Source of the DNA: Acidovorax temperans
GTDB lineage: Bacteria; Pseudomonadota; Gammaproteobacteria; Burkholderiales; Burkholderiaceae_C
DNA: 64,000 bases
Direction of reading: 5' to 3'
Assembly: GCF_006716905.1 (NCBI RefSeq)
Contig: NZ_VFPV01000002.1
Coordinates: 706,001-770,000 of the forward strand
In this document: positions 15,461 through 25,045 of the stretch, piece after piece
Layout: every line of letters starts with the position of its first letter
Numbering within the stretch: position 1 is the stretch's first letter
The notes under the pieces: generated by a model
What the model was told of the DNA's origin: nothing
The model's database searches: none
Seen by the model: only the letters and a program-made list of their open reading frames with translations
Translations under genes and position numbers: made by a program

Positions 15461-17515
15461 TCATCGGCCCAGGTTCTGGATCAGCGTGTCAAAGACACTC
15501 TGCGCAATTTGCAGCATCTTGGCCGATGCCTGGTAGGCCTGCTGGTACTGCAGCAGCTTGGCGGCTTCTTCGTCCAGGTTCACGCCTGAAACGGCCGTGC
15601 GGTCGTTTTCCAGGTTCACCGCAATTGACTTTGACAGATCGGAGGCAAACAGCGCGCTCTGCGTGCGCGTGCCCACCTGGGCCATGGCACTGGCGTAGCC
15701 GTCGCTGAGGGTGGATTCGTCGAACATCTTCACATCGCGCAGGTTCATCAGCGCTGTGGCGTTGCCGGCATTGCGGGTGTAGTAGTCGCCGTCCAGCTTT
15801 GCATCGCCTACGGTCACGATATCCCCATCTTTGGGCGTGCCCTTCAGCGTGATGGACCAGCCATTGAGGCGGATGGCCTGGCCGGAGGTGTAGGGAACCA
15901 CGGTGGTGCCGGCCACATACGTGTCTGGGGGCGGGACGTTCAGGGGGCGCTCGCTAGTGCCCGAGATGATGAAGCCGCCTTTGTCCTGTTCGTACTTGAG
16001 CGTGATTTGGGAAGGGATGGTCTGTGGATCGAGCGTGATGTCGGCCACCACGCCGTTGCTGATGATTTCGGGCGGGTCGACGAAGACGGGCGGAGTGCCC
16101 GTGGTCTTCCAATGCGCGCCGGTAGTCTTGAGTTCCGCCAGCTGCAGCGTGCCGCCATTGGACGGGTCCATGGCCGCGTTCACGGGGTTGGCCGCAGCCA
16201 GATCGCGGGGCGAATACACCAGCGCCTGAATATTAGCCGCCGCGTCGGCGAATGGCTTGAACAGCACGCGTTCATTCAGGGTGCCAGCGGCAGTGAACTT
16301 GAAGGTAAGCCCGTCCATCATCACCCCTGCTGGATCGGTGAAATCAAGCACGTTGGTGGTTGTGTTGTCGGACAGGCGAATGATCTGTCCCCCAGGTGGA
16401 GAGGTAAAGCGCACCTCGTAATCCGAAGCCGCAAACTGGGAGGTGCCCAGCGGGGTTTGGAAGTCGATAATTCCTTCGGCGATGCCGCTGGTGTACCCGA
16501 GTGCACTTTTGGGTTCAGAAAACAGAGGTTTCCCTTTTTCACCGTCCAGTGTGAGCCCCATACCCTGTTGGTAGTTTATAGACCTGCCAATGGCCAATGC
16601 CATGCGGCCCAGCAGGTTGCGCCCTTCGGCCAGATCGGTGTTGTTGAACCGGAGCAGGCCCGAGATGCTGCCGCCCCCGAGCATGTTTTCGTCCAGCTCA
16701 ATCTTTGGAGAGCCTGGGCGGGTGAAGAGCAGCTTGACCTGCCCGCTGTTGACCTGCCCGCTGGACGGGAACGTGCCCGAGTCGCCTACCGCCACCTCGG
16801 TGGCTGTGGTGCCTAGCACCAGGGGCTGGCTACCACCGACGAACAGGCCGATGGTTCCGTCGTCTGCCGGTATCTGCGTGGTTTGCACATACTGGTTGAT
16901 TTCGCGGATGACCTGCTCGCGCTGGTCCAGCAGGTCGTTGGGGGTTTGCCCGTTGCCTGTGGCGCGTGCAATCTGCTCGTTGATCGCAGCCATCTGCTTG
17001 GCCAGGCTGTTGACGGTGTTGGCGCTGTTCTTCAGCTCTTCGGTCACCGTGTACTGGATCTCGTTGATGCGGTCGGCCGAGGTGCGCATGCGCGATGCGG
17101 TTTCGTCCATGCGTGTGAGCACCAGGGTGCGCGCCGACAGGTCGGTGGGGGCAGCCACGACGTCCGAGAACGCGTTCATCATGTCGTTGATGGCGGCGCC
17201 CAACCCCGTGGGGCCGCCGCTGAAGATCTCCTGCAGCTGGCTGAGCCGCTGCGCGCGCACCGTATCCCCAGCGCTCACTGATCCCGCCGCTGCGGCCTGG
17301 CGGGTGAGCAATTCGCTCTGGTTGCGCAAGATGGTGCGCACATCCACCCCTTGCCCGATGTAGCCCGCGCCCGAGAATTGCCCCTGCACGGTTTGCAGTG
17401 CCACGGACTGGCGCGAATACCCGGGGGTGTTGACGTTGGCAATGTTGTTGCCAGCCGTCTGCAAGGCCACCTGGTTGGCCATCAGGGCGCGAGCGCCGAC
17501 GTTGAGCAGTCCCAT
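15461..17515 (-). CDS. flgK: flagellar hook-associated protein FlgK (HAP1)
   Basis: A 684-residue junction protein. Residues 1-40 carry the rod/hook-family motif GNNIANVNTPGYSRQSVALQT; a long coiled region follows (residues about 100-230); the C-terminus has the conserved SGVNLDEEAAKLLQYQQAYQASAKMLQIAQSVFDTLI. It caps the hook and joins FlgL. The central part is longer than in enterobacteria (547 residues there) owing to beta-rich inserts. Between flgJ (17 bases upstream) and flgL, in the usual order. Confidence 0.96.
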   Translation of the reverse strand: MGLLNVGARALMANQVALQTAGNNIANVNTPGYSRQSVALQTVQGQFSGAGYIGQGVDVRTILRNQSELLTRQAAAAGSVSAGDTVRAQRLSQLQEIFSGGPTGLGAAINDMMNAFSDVVAAPTDLSARTLVLTRMDETASRMRTSADRINEIQYTVTEELKNSANTVNSLAKQMAAINEQIARATGNGQTPNDLLDQREQVIREINQYVQTTQIPADDGTIGLFVGGSQPLVLGTTATEVAVGDSGTFPSSGQVNSGQVKLLFTRPGSPKIELDENMLGGGSISGLLRFNNTDLAEGRNLLGRMALAIGRSINYQQGMGLTLDGEKGKPLFSEPKSALGYTSGIAEGIIDFQTPLGTSQFAASDYEVRFTSPPGGQIIRLSDNTTTNVLDFTDPAGVMMDGLTFKFTAAGTLNERVLFKPFADAAANIQALVYSPRDLAAANPVNAAMDPSNGGTLQLAELKTTGAHWKTTGTPPVFVDPPEIISNGVVADITLDPQTIPSQITLKYEQDKGGFIISGTSERPLNVPPPDTYVAGTTVVPYTSGQAIRLNGWSITLKGTPKDGDIVTVGDAKLDGDYYTRNAGNATALMNLRDVKMFDESTLSDGYASAMAQVGTRTQSALFASDLSKSIAVNLENDRTAVSGVNLDEEAAKLLQYQQAYQASAKMLQIAQSVFDTLIQNLGR

Positions 17516-17532
17516 GATTTACACCGCTTCCA

Positions 17533-18453
17533 TCATGCTTGCGCCTTCTGGGCCCGCAGTGCGCTCTGAATGGCACCGCTGAGTTTCCTGGCGTATTCGG
17601 GGTCTGTGGCGTAGCCCGCCTTCTGAAGTTCGGCGGCATAGGCCACGGCAGAGCCAGTCCGGGCCGTGGCCTGGGCTTTTTCGTAGCGGGGGTTGTCGGT
17701 GATGAGCCGGGCGTAGTCGCGGAACGAATCTTCGTACGAGTCGTAGGCGCGGAACTTGGCCACCACCTTGCGGGGCACGCCGTTGATGTATTCGGTGGTG
17801 GTGACCTCGGCCACCTTGCCCGTCCAGCCCTTGCCTGCCTTGATGCCGAACAGGTTGAACGAAGTGGAGCCGTCCTTGTTGCGGATTTCGCTGCGGCCCC
17901 AGCCGGTTTCGTGGCCTGCCTGGCCCAGCATGAAGCTGGCAGGAATGCCGCTTTCCTTGGCCACGGCTTCGGCCGTGCTGCTCAGGTGCTGCACAAAATC
18001 GTCACGCCCCTTGGGGGCGGGCGTGGTGGTGTTGATGGGGCTGACTGCCCCCTTGGTGGCCACGCCAGCGCGGCCCGTGACTTGCGGCAGGCTCAGCGTG
18101 GAAGGCACCGAGAAGGTGGGCTCTGCCACACCCATCTGGCGCGAGAGTTGCCGTGCAATCGCTTCCGACAAGCCCCCAGGCTGCCCAGACATCTGCACCG
18201 ACAGTTGCTGGTCCAGCATGTCCGAGCCCAGGTCGCCCTGGGCGCCGTCGAGCAGGCCCGACTTCATGGTGGCCTCGCGCATGCTTTTGATCAGCTCGCG
18301 CATGAACAGCGACTCGAACTGCTTTGCGGCTTCCTTGGCCGCATCGGGGCTGTTTTGCCCCGCTTCCAGCTTGAGGTTGTTGAGCGAGCGCGTGTCCACC
18401 GCCAGCGCCTGGCGGGCGCTGCTGGGAGCAGACGAGGGCAGGGTCAGGGCCAT
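17533..18453 (-). CDS. flgJ: FlgJ rod cap protein with muramidase domain
   Basis: A 306-residue dual-function protein. Residues about 35-110 are the rod-cap domain (AAKQFESLFMRELIKSMREATMKSGLLDGAQGDLGSDMLDQQLSVQM). Residues about 150-300 are the glucosaminidase/muramidase domain that opens peptidoglycan for the rod, with GQAGHETGWG containing the probable catalytic Glu and SFNLFGIKAGKGW. The two-domain form is typical of beta/gamma-proteobacteria. Its start abuts flgI with a 1-base gap. Confidence 0.95.
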   Translation of the reverse strand: MALTLPSSAPSSARQALAVDTRSLNNLKLEAGQNSPDAAKEAAKQFESLFMRELIKSMREATMKSGLLDGAQGDLGSDMLDQQLSVQMSGQPGGLSEAIARQLSRQMGVAEPTFSVPSTLSLPQVTGRAGVATKGAVSPINTTTPAPKGRDDFVQHLSSTAEAVAKESGIPASFMLGQAGHETGWGRSEIRNKDGSTSFNLFGIKAGKGWTGKVAEVTTTEYINGVPRKVVAKFRAYDSYEDSFRDYARLITDNPRYEKAQATARTGSAVAYAAELQKAGYATDPEYARKLSGAIQSALRAQKAQA

Positions 18454-18454
18454 G

Positions 18455-19597
18455 TCAGATCACCTCCAGCTCCGCGTTCAGAGCGCCAGCGGCCTTGATG
18501 GCCTGCAAGATGGCCAGCAGGTCCTGCGGTGTGGCACCCAGCTGGTTCAAGGCGCGCACCACATCGGCCAGTTGGGCCGAGGGCGGCATCTGGATGATGT
18601 TGCCGGGCTCCTGGTTGATGGTGATGTCGCTCTTTTGCGTGACCACCGTTTGCCCCTGCGACAGCGGATTGGGCTGGCTGATGACCGGGGTGGAACTGAT
18701 GGTGATGGACAAGTTGCCGTGCGCAATGGCGCACGAGCCCAGCGTGACGGCCTGGTTGAGCACGATGGAGCCCGTGCGGGCGTTGATGACCACCTTGGCC
18801 GTGGGCACGCTGTTTTCCAGGGGCAGCTCTTCCAGGTCGGCGATGAAGCCCACGCGGGCACCGGGGTCCTGAGGTGCGCGTACCTGCACGGTGCGGCCGT
18901 CAATGGCGGTGGCCAGGCCGTTGCCCAGCTTGGCGTTGATGGCTTGGGCCACCTTGCGGGCGGTCTGGAAGTCTGAGGCGTTCAGGCCCAGGTTGATGGT
19001 GTCGCTGTCATGCAGTGGCGTGGGCACGGTGCGCTCGACCTGCGCGCCCTGCGGAATGCGGCCAGCCGCGAGGTGGTTGATCTGCACCTTGCTGCCGCCT
19101 GCCGACGCCCCGGCGCCACCCACCACCAGGTTGCCCTGGGCCAAAGCGTAGACCTCGCCATCGGCACCGCGCAGCGGCGTGGTGATGAGGGTGCCGCCCT
19201 TGAGCGACTTGGAGTTGCCCATGGAAGACACGTTCACGTCCAGCATCTGCCCCGGCTGCGCAAACGCGGGCAACTGGGCGGTGACGATGACGGCTGCCAC
19301 GTTCTTGAGCTGCAACTGCGAGGCCGTGCCCGGCGGCAGGGGGATGCCCATTTGCTGCAGGTAGTTGGACATGGCCTGCGTGGTGTAGGGCATCTGCGTG
19401 GTCTGGTCGCCTGTGCCGTCCAGCCCCACCACCAGACCATAGCCGGTGAGCTGGTTGCTGCGCACGCCTTGCACGGCCGCCACTTCCTTGATGCGCAATG
19501 CGTGCGCTGCAGGCGATGCCGCCGCCAGCACTGCGGCCAGCAAGAGCCAGAGTGCGCGCAGGCTGCGCGACCAAACGGAGTGGGACGAGGCTTTCAT
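18455..19597 (-). CDS. flgI: flagellar P-ring protein FlgI
   Basis: A 380-residue periplasmic ring subunit. A Sec signal peptide (LRALWLLLAAVLAAASPAAHA) ends near residue 33, followed by the invariant LRIKEVAAVQGVRSNQLTGYGLVVGLDGTGD. The P ring surrounds the rod in the peptidoglycan layer. Starts at 19624, 19606 and 19597 are possible; 19597 is chosen because it follows a GGAA and gives a normal signal length. It is separated from flgH by about 300 bases, unusual within this otherwise tight operon. Confidence 0.95.
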   Translation of the reverse strand: MKASSHSVWSRSLRALWLLLAAVLAAASPAAHALRIKEVAAVQGVRSNQLTGYGLVVGLDGTGDQTTQMPYTTQAMSNYLQQMGIPLPPGTASQLQLKNVAAVIVTAQLPAFAQPGQMLDVNVSSMGNSKSLKGGTLITTPLRGADGEVYALAQGNLVVGGAGASAGGSKVQINHLAAGRIPQGAQVERTVPTPLHDSDTINLGLNASDFQTARKVAQAINAKLGNGLATAIDGRTVQVRAPQDPGARVGFIADLEELPLENSVPTAKVVINARTGSIVLNQAVTLGSCAIAHGNLSITISSTPVISQPNPLSQGQTVVTQKSDITINQEPGNIIQMPPSAQLADVVRALNQLGATPQDLLAILQAIKAAGALNAELEVI

Positions 19598-19894
19598 GGC
19601 TTCCATTGTGGTCGGCCATGGCAAGAACTAAAACCCAAAAAGAAGCCGGTTCACCGGTCTATTGCCTCGGATGGCGCTGCGCTGCTGGCACGCGCCCAGC
19701 GCATGCCCTGCGCGGAGAATTTCAATAAAAATGCCACCCGGCGCTTATGTATCAAGCGCGGGTAGCTATCAAAATATGAGTGATTGGCGGGGCCGGTGCT
19801 AGCGGGTGGCGCGACCACCATGGTGTGCCGCGCGCGGCCGCCGAGCCTTCATGCCGGCCCCGGCAGCGCGCGAAGCGACCGAAGCAGGCCCCGT
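19598..19894. other. 297-bp flgH-flgI spacer
   Basis: I see no gene here. It carries one copy of the dispersed palindromic repeat (19737-19779) flanked by GC-rich, poorly structured sequence. flgI may need its own promoter or depend on read-through from flgH. Confidence 0.6.
19737..19779 (-). repeat. dispersed GCGCTT palindromic repeat
   Basis: The minus strand reads TTTTGATAGCTACCCGCGCT, then TGATACATAAGCGCCGGG, the same layout as the other copies. It lies in the flgH-flgI spacer. Confidence 0.65.
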
Positions 19895-20629
19895 TCAGAA
19901 CGGTGTGACCTTGTTGAAGAAGCGGCCCAGCCAGCCCATGGCCTGGGCTTCGCTTTGCGCGCCCCGGCCACGCGATTCCACGCGCACATTGGCCACCTGG
20001 GTGGAATTGATGACGCTGCCCGGCTGCATTGCGCGGGGGTCGATGGTGCCGGAAAACCGCAGCACGTCCACGTTCTGGTTCACGCCAATCTGCTTTTCGC
20101 CCGCCACCACCAGGTGTCCGTTGGGCAGCACGTCGATCACGGTGGCGGTGATGGAGCCCTGGAAGGTGTTGGCGCTTTCCGTGCCGCCCTTGCCCGAGAA
20201 GGTGTTACCCGAGCTGGCGCCCAGGCTGAGCTTGTCGGTGAGGGTGGCCTTGGCGAATGGCAAGGCCGTGACGCCGCCGCTGACTTCGGAGCTGCGGTCT
20301 ACTGTGGACGATGAAGCCTGCTTGGCGGTCACTGTCTCCACGATCTGGATGGTCACCAAATCACCCACCAGCCGTGCGCGCCGGTCTTCGAACGAAGGGC
20401 GGTAGCTGGCTGCGTTGTACAGGCTGCCGGTGGCGGGCGCAGGCGCAGCGCGGGGGGCGACGGTGAGTTGTAGCGGGGCCGTGGGCAGGATGTCCACCGG
20501 GGGCGGTGGCGACATGCTGGCGCAGCCGGTGGCCAAAGCCACCAGGGCGATGCTGGCGCTGACGGCCAGCGTTCTGCGTGCGGTGCCCTGGGTGCTGAGG
20601 GCCATCAGGGTGAATGCGGTGCGGTTCAT
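19895..20629 (-). CDS. flgH: flagellar L-ring lipoprotein FlgH
   Basis: A 244-residue outer-membrane ring lipoprotein. A signal segment (TLAVSASIALVALATGC) ends in lipobox ATGC with the lipidated Cys at about residue 36. It is followed by GSLYNAASYRPSFEDRRARLVGDLVTIQIVETVTA and the C-terminal GTIDPRAMQPGSVINSTQVANVRVESRGRG pattern typical of FlgH. It assembles with FlgI around the rod. 28 bases downstream of flgG. Confidence 0.95.
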   Translation of the reverse strand: MNRTAFTLMALSTQGTARRTLAVSASIALVALATGCASMSPPPPVDILPTAPLQLTVAPRAAPAPATGSLYNAASYRPSFEDRRARLVGDLVTIQIVETVTAKQASSSTVDRSSEVSGGVTALPFAKATLTDKLSLGASSGNTFSGKGGTESANTFQGSITATVIDVLPNGHLVVAGEKQIGVNQNVDVLRFSGTIDPRAMQPGSVINSTQVANVRVESRGRGAQSEAQAMGWLGRFFNKVTPF

Positions 20630-20656
20630 GGCAGGCTTTCTTCAGGCGGCGCGGGC

Positions 20657-21439
20657 TCAGAGCTGGCTCAGCTTGGCCAGCATCTGGTCGGTGGTGGAGA
20701 TGGCCTTGGAATTCATCTCGTAGGCGCGCTGCGTCTGGATCATGTTCACCAGCTCTTCCACCACGTTCACGTTGGAAGACTCCAGAAAGCCCTGCTTGAT
20801 GATGCCCAGCCCGTTGGTGCCAGGCGTGCCCTGCTGGGGCTGGCCCGAGGCTGCAGATTCCTTGAACAGGTTTTGCCCGATGGGCTCCAGGCCGCCCGCA
20901 TTCACAAACCCCGACATGGCCAGGTTGCCCAGAGGCTGGGGCTGGGTGTTGCCCGGCACGGTGGCGCTCACGGCGCCGTCGTTGCTGATGCTGATGTTGG
21001 TGGCGTTGGGCGGAATGGTGATGCCGTTGGCCACCGGCAGGCCACCCGAGGTGACCAGGCGGCCCTGGGCGTCCACCTTGAAGGAGCCATCTCGGGTGTA
21101 GCCGATGGTGCCGTCGGGCATGGTCACTTCAAAGAAGCCGTTGCCGTTGATGGCCACGTCCAGGCTGTTCTTGGACTCTTGCAGGCTGCCCTGCTCGAAG
21201 TTGCGGCCAATCGACACCGTGCGCGCACCCAGGCCCATGTGCAGCCCGGTGGGCAGCTGGTTTTGCTCTGTGGCGGCAGCGCCCACCTGGCGGTAATTCT
21301 GGTAGGCCAGGTCTTCCACGTTGGCAAAGTTGCGCTTGAAGCCGGTAGTGGAGACGTTGGACAGATTGTGCGAATGCAGATCGATCTTGGTCTGCTGCAC
21401 GGTCATGCCGGACTTGGCGGTGTAGAGGGCGGTGAACAT
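20657..21439 (-). CDS. flgG: flagellar distal rod protein FlgG
   Basis: A 260-residue rod protein of standard length. N-terminal QTKIDLHSHNLSNVSTTGFKRNFANVEDLAYQ and C-terminal GFLESSNVNVVEELVNMIQTQRAYEMNSKAISTTDQMLAKLSQL are the terminal helices shared by rod/hook proteins. LPTGLHMGLGARTVSIGRNFEQGSL is typical of FlgG. It forms the distal rod running through the P and L rings. Confidence 0.97.
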   Translation of the reverse strand: MFTALYTAKSGMTVQQTKIDLHSHNLSNVSTTGFKRNFANVEDLAYQNYRQVGAAATEQNQLPTGLHMGLGARTVSIGRNFEQGSLQESKNSLDVAINGNGFFEVTMPDGTIGYTRDGSFKVDAQGRLVTSGGLPVANGITIPPNATNISISNDGAVSATVPGNTQPQPLGNLAMSGFVNAGGLEPIGQNLFKESAASGQPQQGTPGTNGLGIIKQGFLESSNVNVVEELVNMIQTQRAYEMNSKAISTTDQMLAKLSQL

Positions 21440-21484
21440 GGCGATTTCCTTGAGGGCGGTTCAGCGTGGGCGTGGGGCCGACGG

Positions 21485-22225
21485 TCAGCCGTTGAGGCTG
21501 AGCAGCTGGGCGGCTGATTTGTCGTTGGTTTCGGCCGTTTGCAGAAGCCGCATCTGTTGTTCGAACTGGCGGGAGGCTGCGATCATGCCGACCATGCTCT
21601 CCACCGGGTTCACGTTGGAGCCTTCGAGCGCACCGCTGAGCATGCGCGCTGCTGCATCGTTGGGCATGGGCTCACCCGAGGCGGTGCGAAACAGCCCGTC
21701 GTCGCCGCGCTTGAGCGGGTCTTCCGCCGTGGGAGAAGCCAGCTTGAGCCGGCCTACTGCAGCGGGCGGCTGGCCTGCGGCCTTGGCGGTGATGGTGCCG
21801 TCGGCGCCCAGGGTCACTTCGGCGCCCTGGGGAATGTCGATGGGTGCGCCACCGTCAGACAGCACAGGCAGGCCCGAAGGCGTGACCAGCTGGCCCGCGG
21901 CCGAGACGTTGAACGAGCCCGCACGGGTGTAGGCCTCCAGGCCATCGAGCCCCTGCACGGCAAACCAGGCGTTGCCCATGGCCATCGCGTCCAGGCTGCG
22001 CCCGGTGGTCTTGGCGGGGCCAGCGGTGTTCAGGTAACCCGACGTGGCTTCCAGCGCGAACACGCGGGTGGTGGAGCCGTCGCCCTGCATCGGCACCGAG
22101 CGGAAGGTGGACATCTCTGCCCGAAAGCCGTTGGTGGACGCATTGGCCAGGTTGTTGGCCAGCACCGACTGCCGGTGGGCAGCGGCGTTGGCACCTGTCA
22201 TGGTGGTGTAGATGATGCGGTCCAT
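21485..22225 (-). CDS. flgF: flagellar proximal rod protein FlgF
   Basis: A 246-residue rod protein. The N-terminus MDRIIYTTMTGANAAAHRQSVLANNLANASTNGFRAEMSTFRSV is characteristic of FlgF, and the C-terminus MLSGALEGSNVNPVESMVGMIAASRQFEQQMRLLQTAE carries the shared terminal helix. It lies between flgE and flgG in the minus-strand flg operon; a roughly 195-base GC-rich spacer separates it from flgE. Confidence 0.96.
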   Translation of the reverse strand: MDRIIYTTMTGANAAAHRQSVLANNLANASTNGFRAEMSTFRSVPMQGDGSTTRVFALEATSGYLNTAGPAKTTGRSLDAMAMGNAWFAVQGLDGLEAYTRAGSFNVSAAGQLVTPSGLPVLSDGGAPIDIPQGAEVTLGADGTITAKAAGQPPAAVGRLKLASPTAEDPLKRGDDGLFRTASGEPMPNDAAARMLSGALEGSNVNPVESMVGMIAASRQFEQQMRLLQTAETNDKSAAQLLSLNG

Positions 22226-22419
22226 AACGCCATGTTCCTTTCAGTTCCCTGCGATCCCGCACGCCGTCCACTGCGCATGCAGCTGGCGCGGCCCAAGCCA
22301 GCGCAGCCGCGCAAGGGCCTGAGCCGGCCGCACCGCCCCGCCGCGCTGGGTGCGTCCCGCTCCCGTAGCGCGCAGCGCGTAGAGAGAGGGGGAAGGCGCG
22401 AAGCGACTCAGGGGGTGTC

Positions 22420-23874
22420 TCATCTCAAGTTCACCAGGGTGGACAGCACCTGGTCTTGCGTCTTGATGGTCTGTGCATTGGCCTGGTAGGCGCGCTGGGC
22501 GGTTATCATGTTGACCAGCTCGGCCGTCAGGTCCACGTTGGATTCTTCGAGCGCACCAGAGCGCAGCGAGCCGAAGTTGCCGGCGGTGGCCGCGCCCTTG
22601 ACGGGTTGGCCCGACTCGAAAGTTTCCACCCAGTTGTTCCCGCCGATGGAGGCAAGCCCCTGGGTGTTGCGGAAACTGGCCAGCGCCAGCTGCCCTTCGG
22701 CACGGGTGACGCCGTTGGAGTAGCGCGTCATGATCATGCCGTTGTTCTCGATGTTGATGCCTGTCAGCTCACCGGACGCATAGCCGTCCTGCGTCAGCTC
22801 GGACACCGCGAACTTCGCACCGAACTGGGTGGTCTTGCTCAGGTCCAGACTGACGTCGAACTTCGTCGGCGGGTTGTTGGGGTTGGCCTGGCTGGGGTCT
22901 ACCGACAGGTTTAGCTTGAACTCGAATGTGGTCGGTGCCGTTGGATTAACAGTGAAGGTTTCAGTATTCACCACCCAGTCGATAGTCTTATTTGGCGTCA
23001 CCGAGGTGTCTTTGACCTCTGTCCATTTCCATGTGACATCAGACTTCTCAAAGGTACCGTCAGCTTTGCGGGTGGTCCTTATGCCTGCCTCGAAGTTACC
23101 ATCTGAATTTGGCTTCCCCGTGGGCTGCGTCATCCCGATGATGTTGCCGTTGCCGTCCATTTCGATCTTGCCCACAAAGCGGCCGATCACTGGCGGGACG
23201 GCGTTCTTATCATTCAGCTTGTCGTAGATTTCCCAGCTGTTGGAGCCGTTCTTTTGAAAATATAAGTTCACAGGTGTGGGTACACCTTGGGTGTCAAACA
23301 CATTAATGGACGTGCCATAGGTGGAGCGGTCGGCCGGTTGTACTGGTGGCGTGGCTTTGAGGTCGCCAACTGCGGTTGCGTCCAGATTCATGCCCAGCAC
23401 GATGTTTTGCGTCTTTTTGGCAGGGATGGGCTCAGAGGTGGGGAACACCATAGGCACAGGCTCGTTGCTGCGCTGACCCGTCACGGGATTGATGGCGTAG
23501 CCCAGAATTTGTGCCCCATCGTTGGTGACCATGTTGCCCACCTTGTCGAGCTTGAAGTTGCCCGCGCGGGTGTAGGCCTGGGTCTGGTCCGGCAGCTTCA
23601 GCATAAAGAAGCCATTGCCGTTGATGGCCACGTCCAGGTTATTGCCCGTGATGTTCAGATTGCCCTGGGTGAACTGCTGGGCTACGTTGGCCGTCTCCAC
23701 CCCGATACCGGCGCTGGAGCCGCCTGCCGAGCCGATGGCAGAAGCCACCATTTCCGCAAACTCCGCGCGCGAGGCCTTGAAGCCCACGGTGTTGGAGTTG
23801 GCGATGTTGTTGCCGATCACGTCCAGATTCTTGCTGGCGGCGTTCAGGCCGGAGAGGCCTTGTTGAAAACTCAT
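22420..23874 (-). CDS. flgE: flagellar hook protein FlgE
   Basis: A 484-residue hook subunit. MSFQQGLSGLNAASKNLDVIGNNIANSNTVGFKASRAEFAEMVAS is the conserved FlgE N-terminus, and SGALEESNVDLTAELVNMITAQRAYQANAQTIKTQDQVLSTLVNLR the C-terminal helix. The central domains (residues about 150-370) form the hook surface; GISLNVFD-type features are seen as YGTSINVFDTQGVPTPVNLYF. It polymerises under FlgD. The AT-rich central segment (about 22,880-23,300) differs in composition from the ends, as is common for the surface-exposed part. Confidence 0.97.
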   Translation of the reverse strand: MSFQQGLSGLNAASKNLDVIGNNIANSNTVGFKASRAEFAEMVASAIGSAGGSSAGIGVETANVAQQFTQGNLNITGNNLDVAINGNGFFMLKLPDQTQAYTRAGNFKLDKVGNMVTNDGAQILGYAINPVTGQRSNEPVPMVFPTSEPIPAKKTQNIVLGMNLDATAVGDLKATPPVQPADRSTYGTSINVFDTQGVPTPVNLYFQKNGSNSWEIYDKLNDKNAVPPVIGRFVGKIEMDGNGNIIGMTQPTGKPNSDGNFEAGIRTTRKADGTFEKSDVTWKWTEVKDTSVTPNKTIDWVVNTETFTVNPTAPTTFEFKLNLSVDPSQANPNNPPTKFDVSLDLSKTTQFGAKFAVSELTQDGYASGELTGINIENNGMIMTRYSNGVTRAEGQLALASFRNTQGLASIGGNNWVETFESGQPVKGAATAGNFGSLRSGALEESNVDLTAELVNMITAQRAYQANAQTIKTQDQVLSTLVNLR

Positions 23875-23928
23875 GGTGTTCTCCTGGGAGGGCGGTGTGT
23901 TCGATGCGGTCGTGGGAAATGGCGGTCG

Positions 23929-24585
23929 TCAGACCATGGCCTTGATGTCGGTGTAGCGGACGGCCTGGCCGTTCGAGAGGTTCAGCATCAGCTGGCCGTC
24001 CTCGGCGCCTGCGGCGACCACCTTCGACAGGGCCAGCGAGGTGGTTCCCACCTGGGTGTTGCCGTTGAGTGCCGTGACCCGGAAGCGCAGCCCATCGGTA
24101 GAGCCTGCGTATTTGCTGCTGTCCCAGTTGAACAGGCGCCGGCCCGCGCCCTGGCCGCCCATGTCCACGGTATCTACGACCTGGCCGTTGGCGTTGACGA
24201 TCTCCACCTTCACACTGGTGGCGGCAGAGGCCAGCTCGAAGCCTCCCTTGCCCGTCTTGTCGTCGATGGTGACGGTGGAGCCTTCGGTCAAGACACTGCG
24301 CCCCACCAGGGCGGTGCCCTGCATGACCTGCAGCGAATTGAACTGCGCCGCCATGCTGGCCATGGTCTGGTTCAGCTGCTGGATGCCAGTCACCGTGTTG
24401 ATCTGCGCCATTTGCGATGTCATCTGGGCGTTGTCCAGAGGATTCATCGGGTTCTGGTTGTTCAGCTGCGCCACCAGCAGTTTCAGAAACCGGTCCTGCG
24501 CTGCCGCCGGATCGGTGTTGGGGTCAGAGGCCTTGGTGCTGCCCGTGGTGGTACCAGCGGTGGCTTGGGTGGGGCTGATGATCAT
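23929..24585 (-). CDS. flgD: flagellar hook capping protein FlgD
   Basis: A 218-residue hook-assembly scaffold. The N-terminal motif AAQDRFLKLLVAQLNNQNPMNPLDNAQMTSQMAQINTVTGIQQLN is the diagnostic FlgD region, followed by a FlgD Ig-like/Tudor pair (VKVEIVNANGQVVDTVDMGGQGAGRRLFNWD). It caps the growing hook and is absent from the finished organelle. Standard position between flgC and flgE. Confidence 0.96.
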   Translation of the reverse strand: MIISPTQATAGTTTGSTKASDPNTDPAAAQDRFLKLLVAQLNNQNPMNPLDNAQMTSQMAQINTVTGIQQLNQTMASMAAQFNSLQVMQGTALVGRSVLTEGSTVTIDDKTGKGGFELASAATSVKVEIVNANGQVVDTVDMGGQGAGRRLFNWDSSKYAGSTDGLRFRVTALNGNTQVGTTSLALSKVVAAGAEDGQLMLNLSNGQAVRYTDIKAMV

Positions 24586-24612
24586 GCGGATCTCTCCTGG
24601 ATGCCGGGTCGG

Positions 24613-25017
24613 TTACTGGCCCATTTGCAGGGTCTTGAGGAGCAGCGACTTGGCTGTGTTCATGACCTCGACGTTGTTCTGGTACGAGCGCGAGGCAGAA
24701 ATCATGTTGACCATTTCTTCCACGGCGTTCACGTTGGAGTGGTTCACGTAGCCCTGCTCGTCGGCCAGGGGGTGCGCGGGGGCGTGCACCTTGCGTCCGG
24801 GCGCATCGCTTTCCTTGATGGACGACACACGCACGCCTGCGGCACTGTCGGTACCCATGGGTGTGGTCTGGAAAACCACTTGCCGGGCCTTGTAGGCCTT
24901 GCCATCCGGGCCTGCCACGGCGTCTACGTTGGCCAGGTTGCTGGCCACCACATTCAGGCGCTGCGACTGCGCGCTGATGGCGCTGCCAGACACATTGAAG
25001 ATGGAGAACATGGACAT
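24613..25017 (-). CDS. flgC: flagellar proximal rod protein FlgC
   Basis: A 134-residue rod protein of standard length. The N-terminus MSMFSIFNVSGSAISAQSQRLNVVASNLANVDAV and the C-terminus GYVNHSNVNAVEEMVNMISASRSYQNNVEVMNTAKSLLLKTLQMGQ are typical. ATG 25017 is used instead of the longer frame to 25134, which would overlap flgB; Met 25011 is the next possible start. Confidence 0.96.
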   Translation of the reverse strand: MSMFSIFNVSGSAISAQSQRLNVVASNLANVDAVAGPDGKAYKARQVVFQTTPMGTDSAAGVRVSSIKESDAPGRKVHAPAHPLADEQGYVNHSNVNAVEEMVNMISASRSYQNNVEVMNTAKSLLLKTLQMGQ

Positions 25018-25045
25018 GGGGTGCCTCGTTGGGTGGTGTTTGCGC

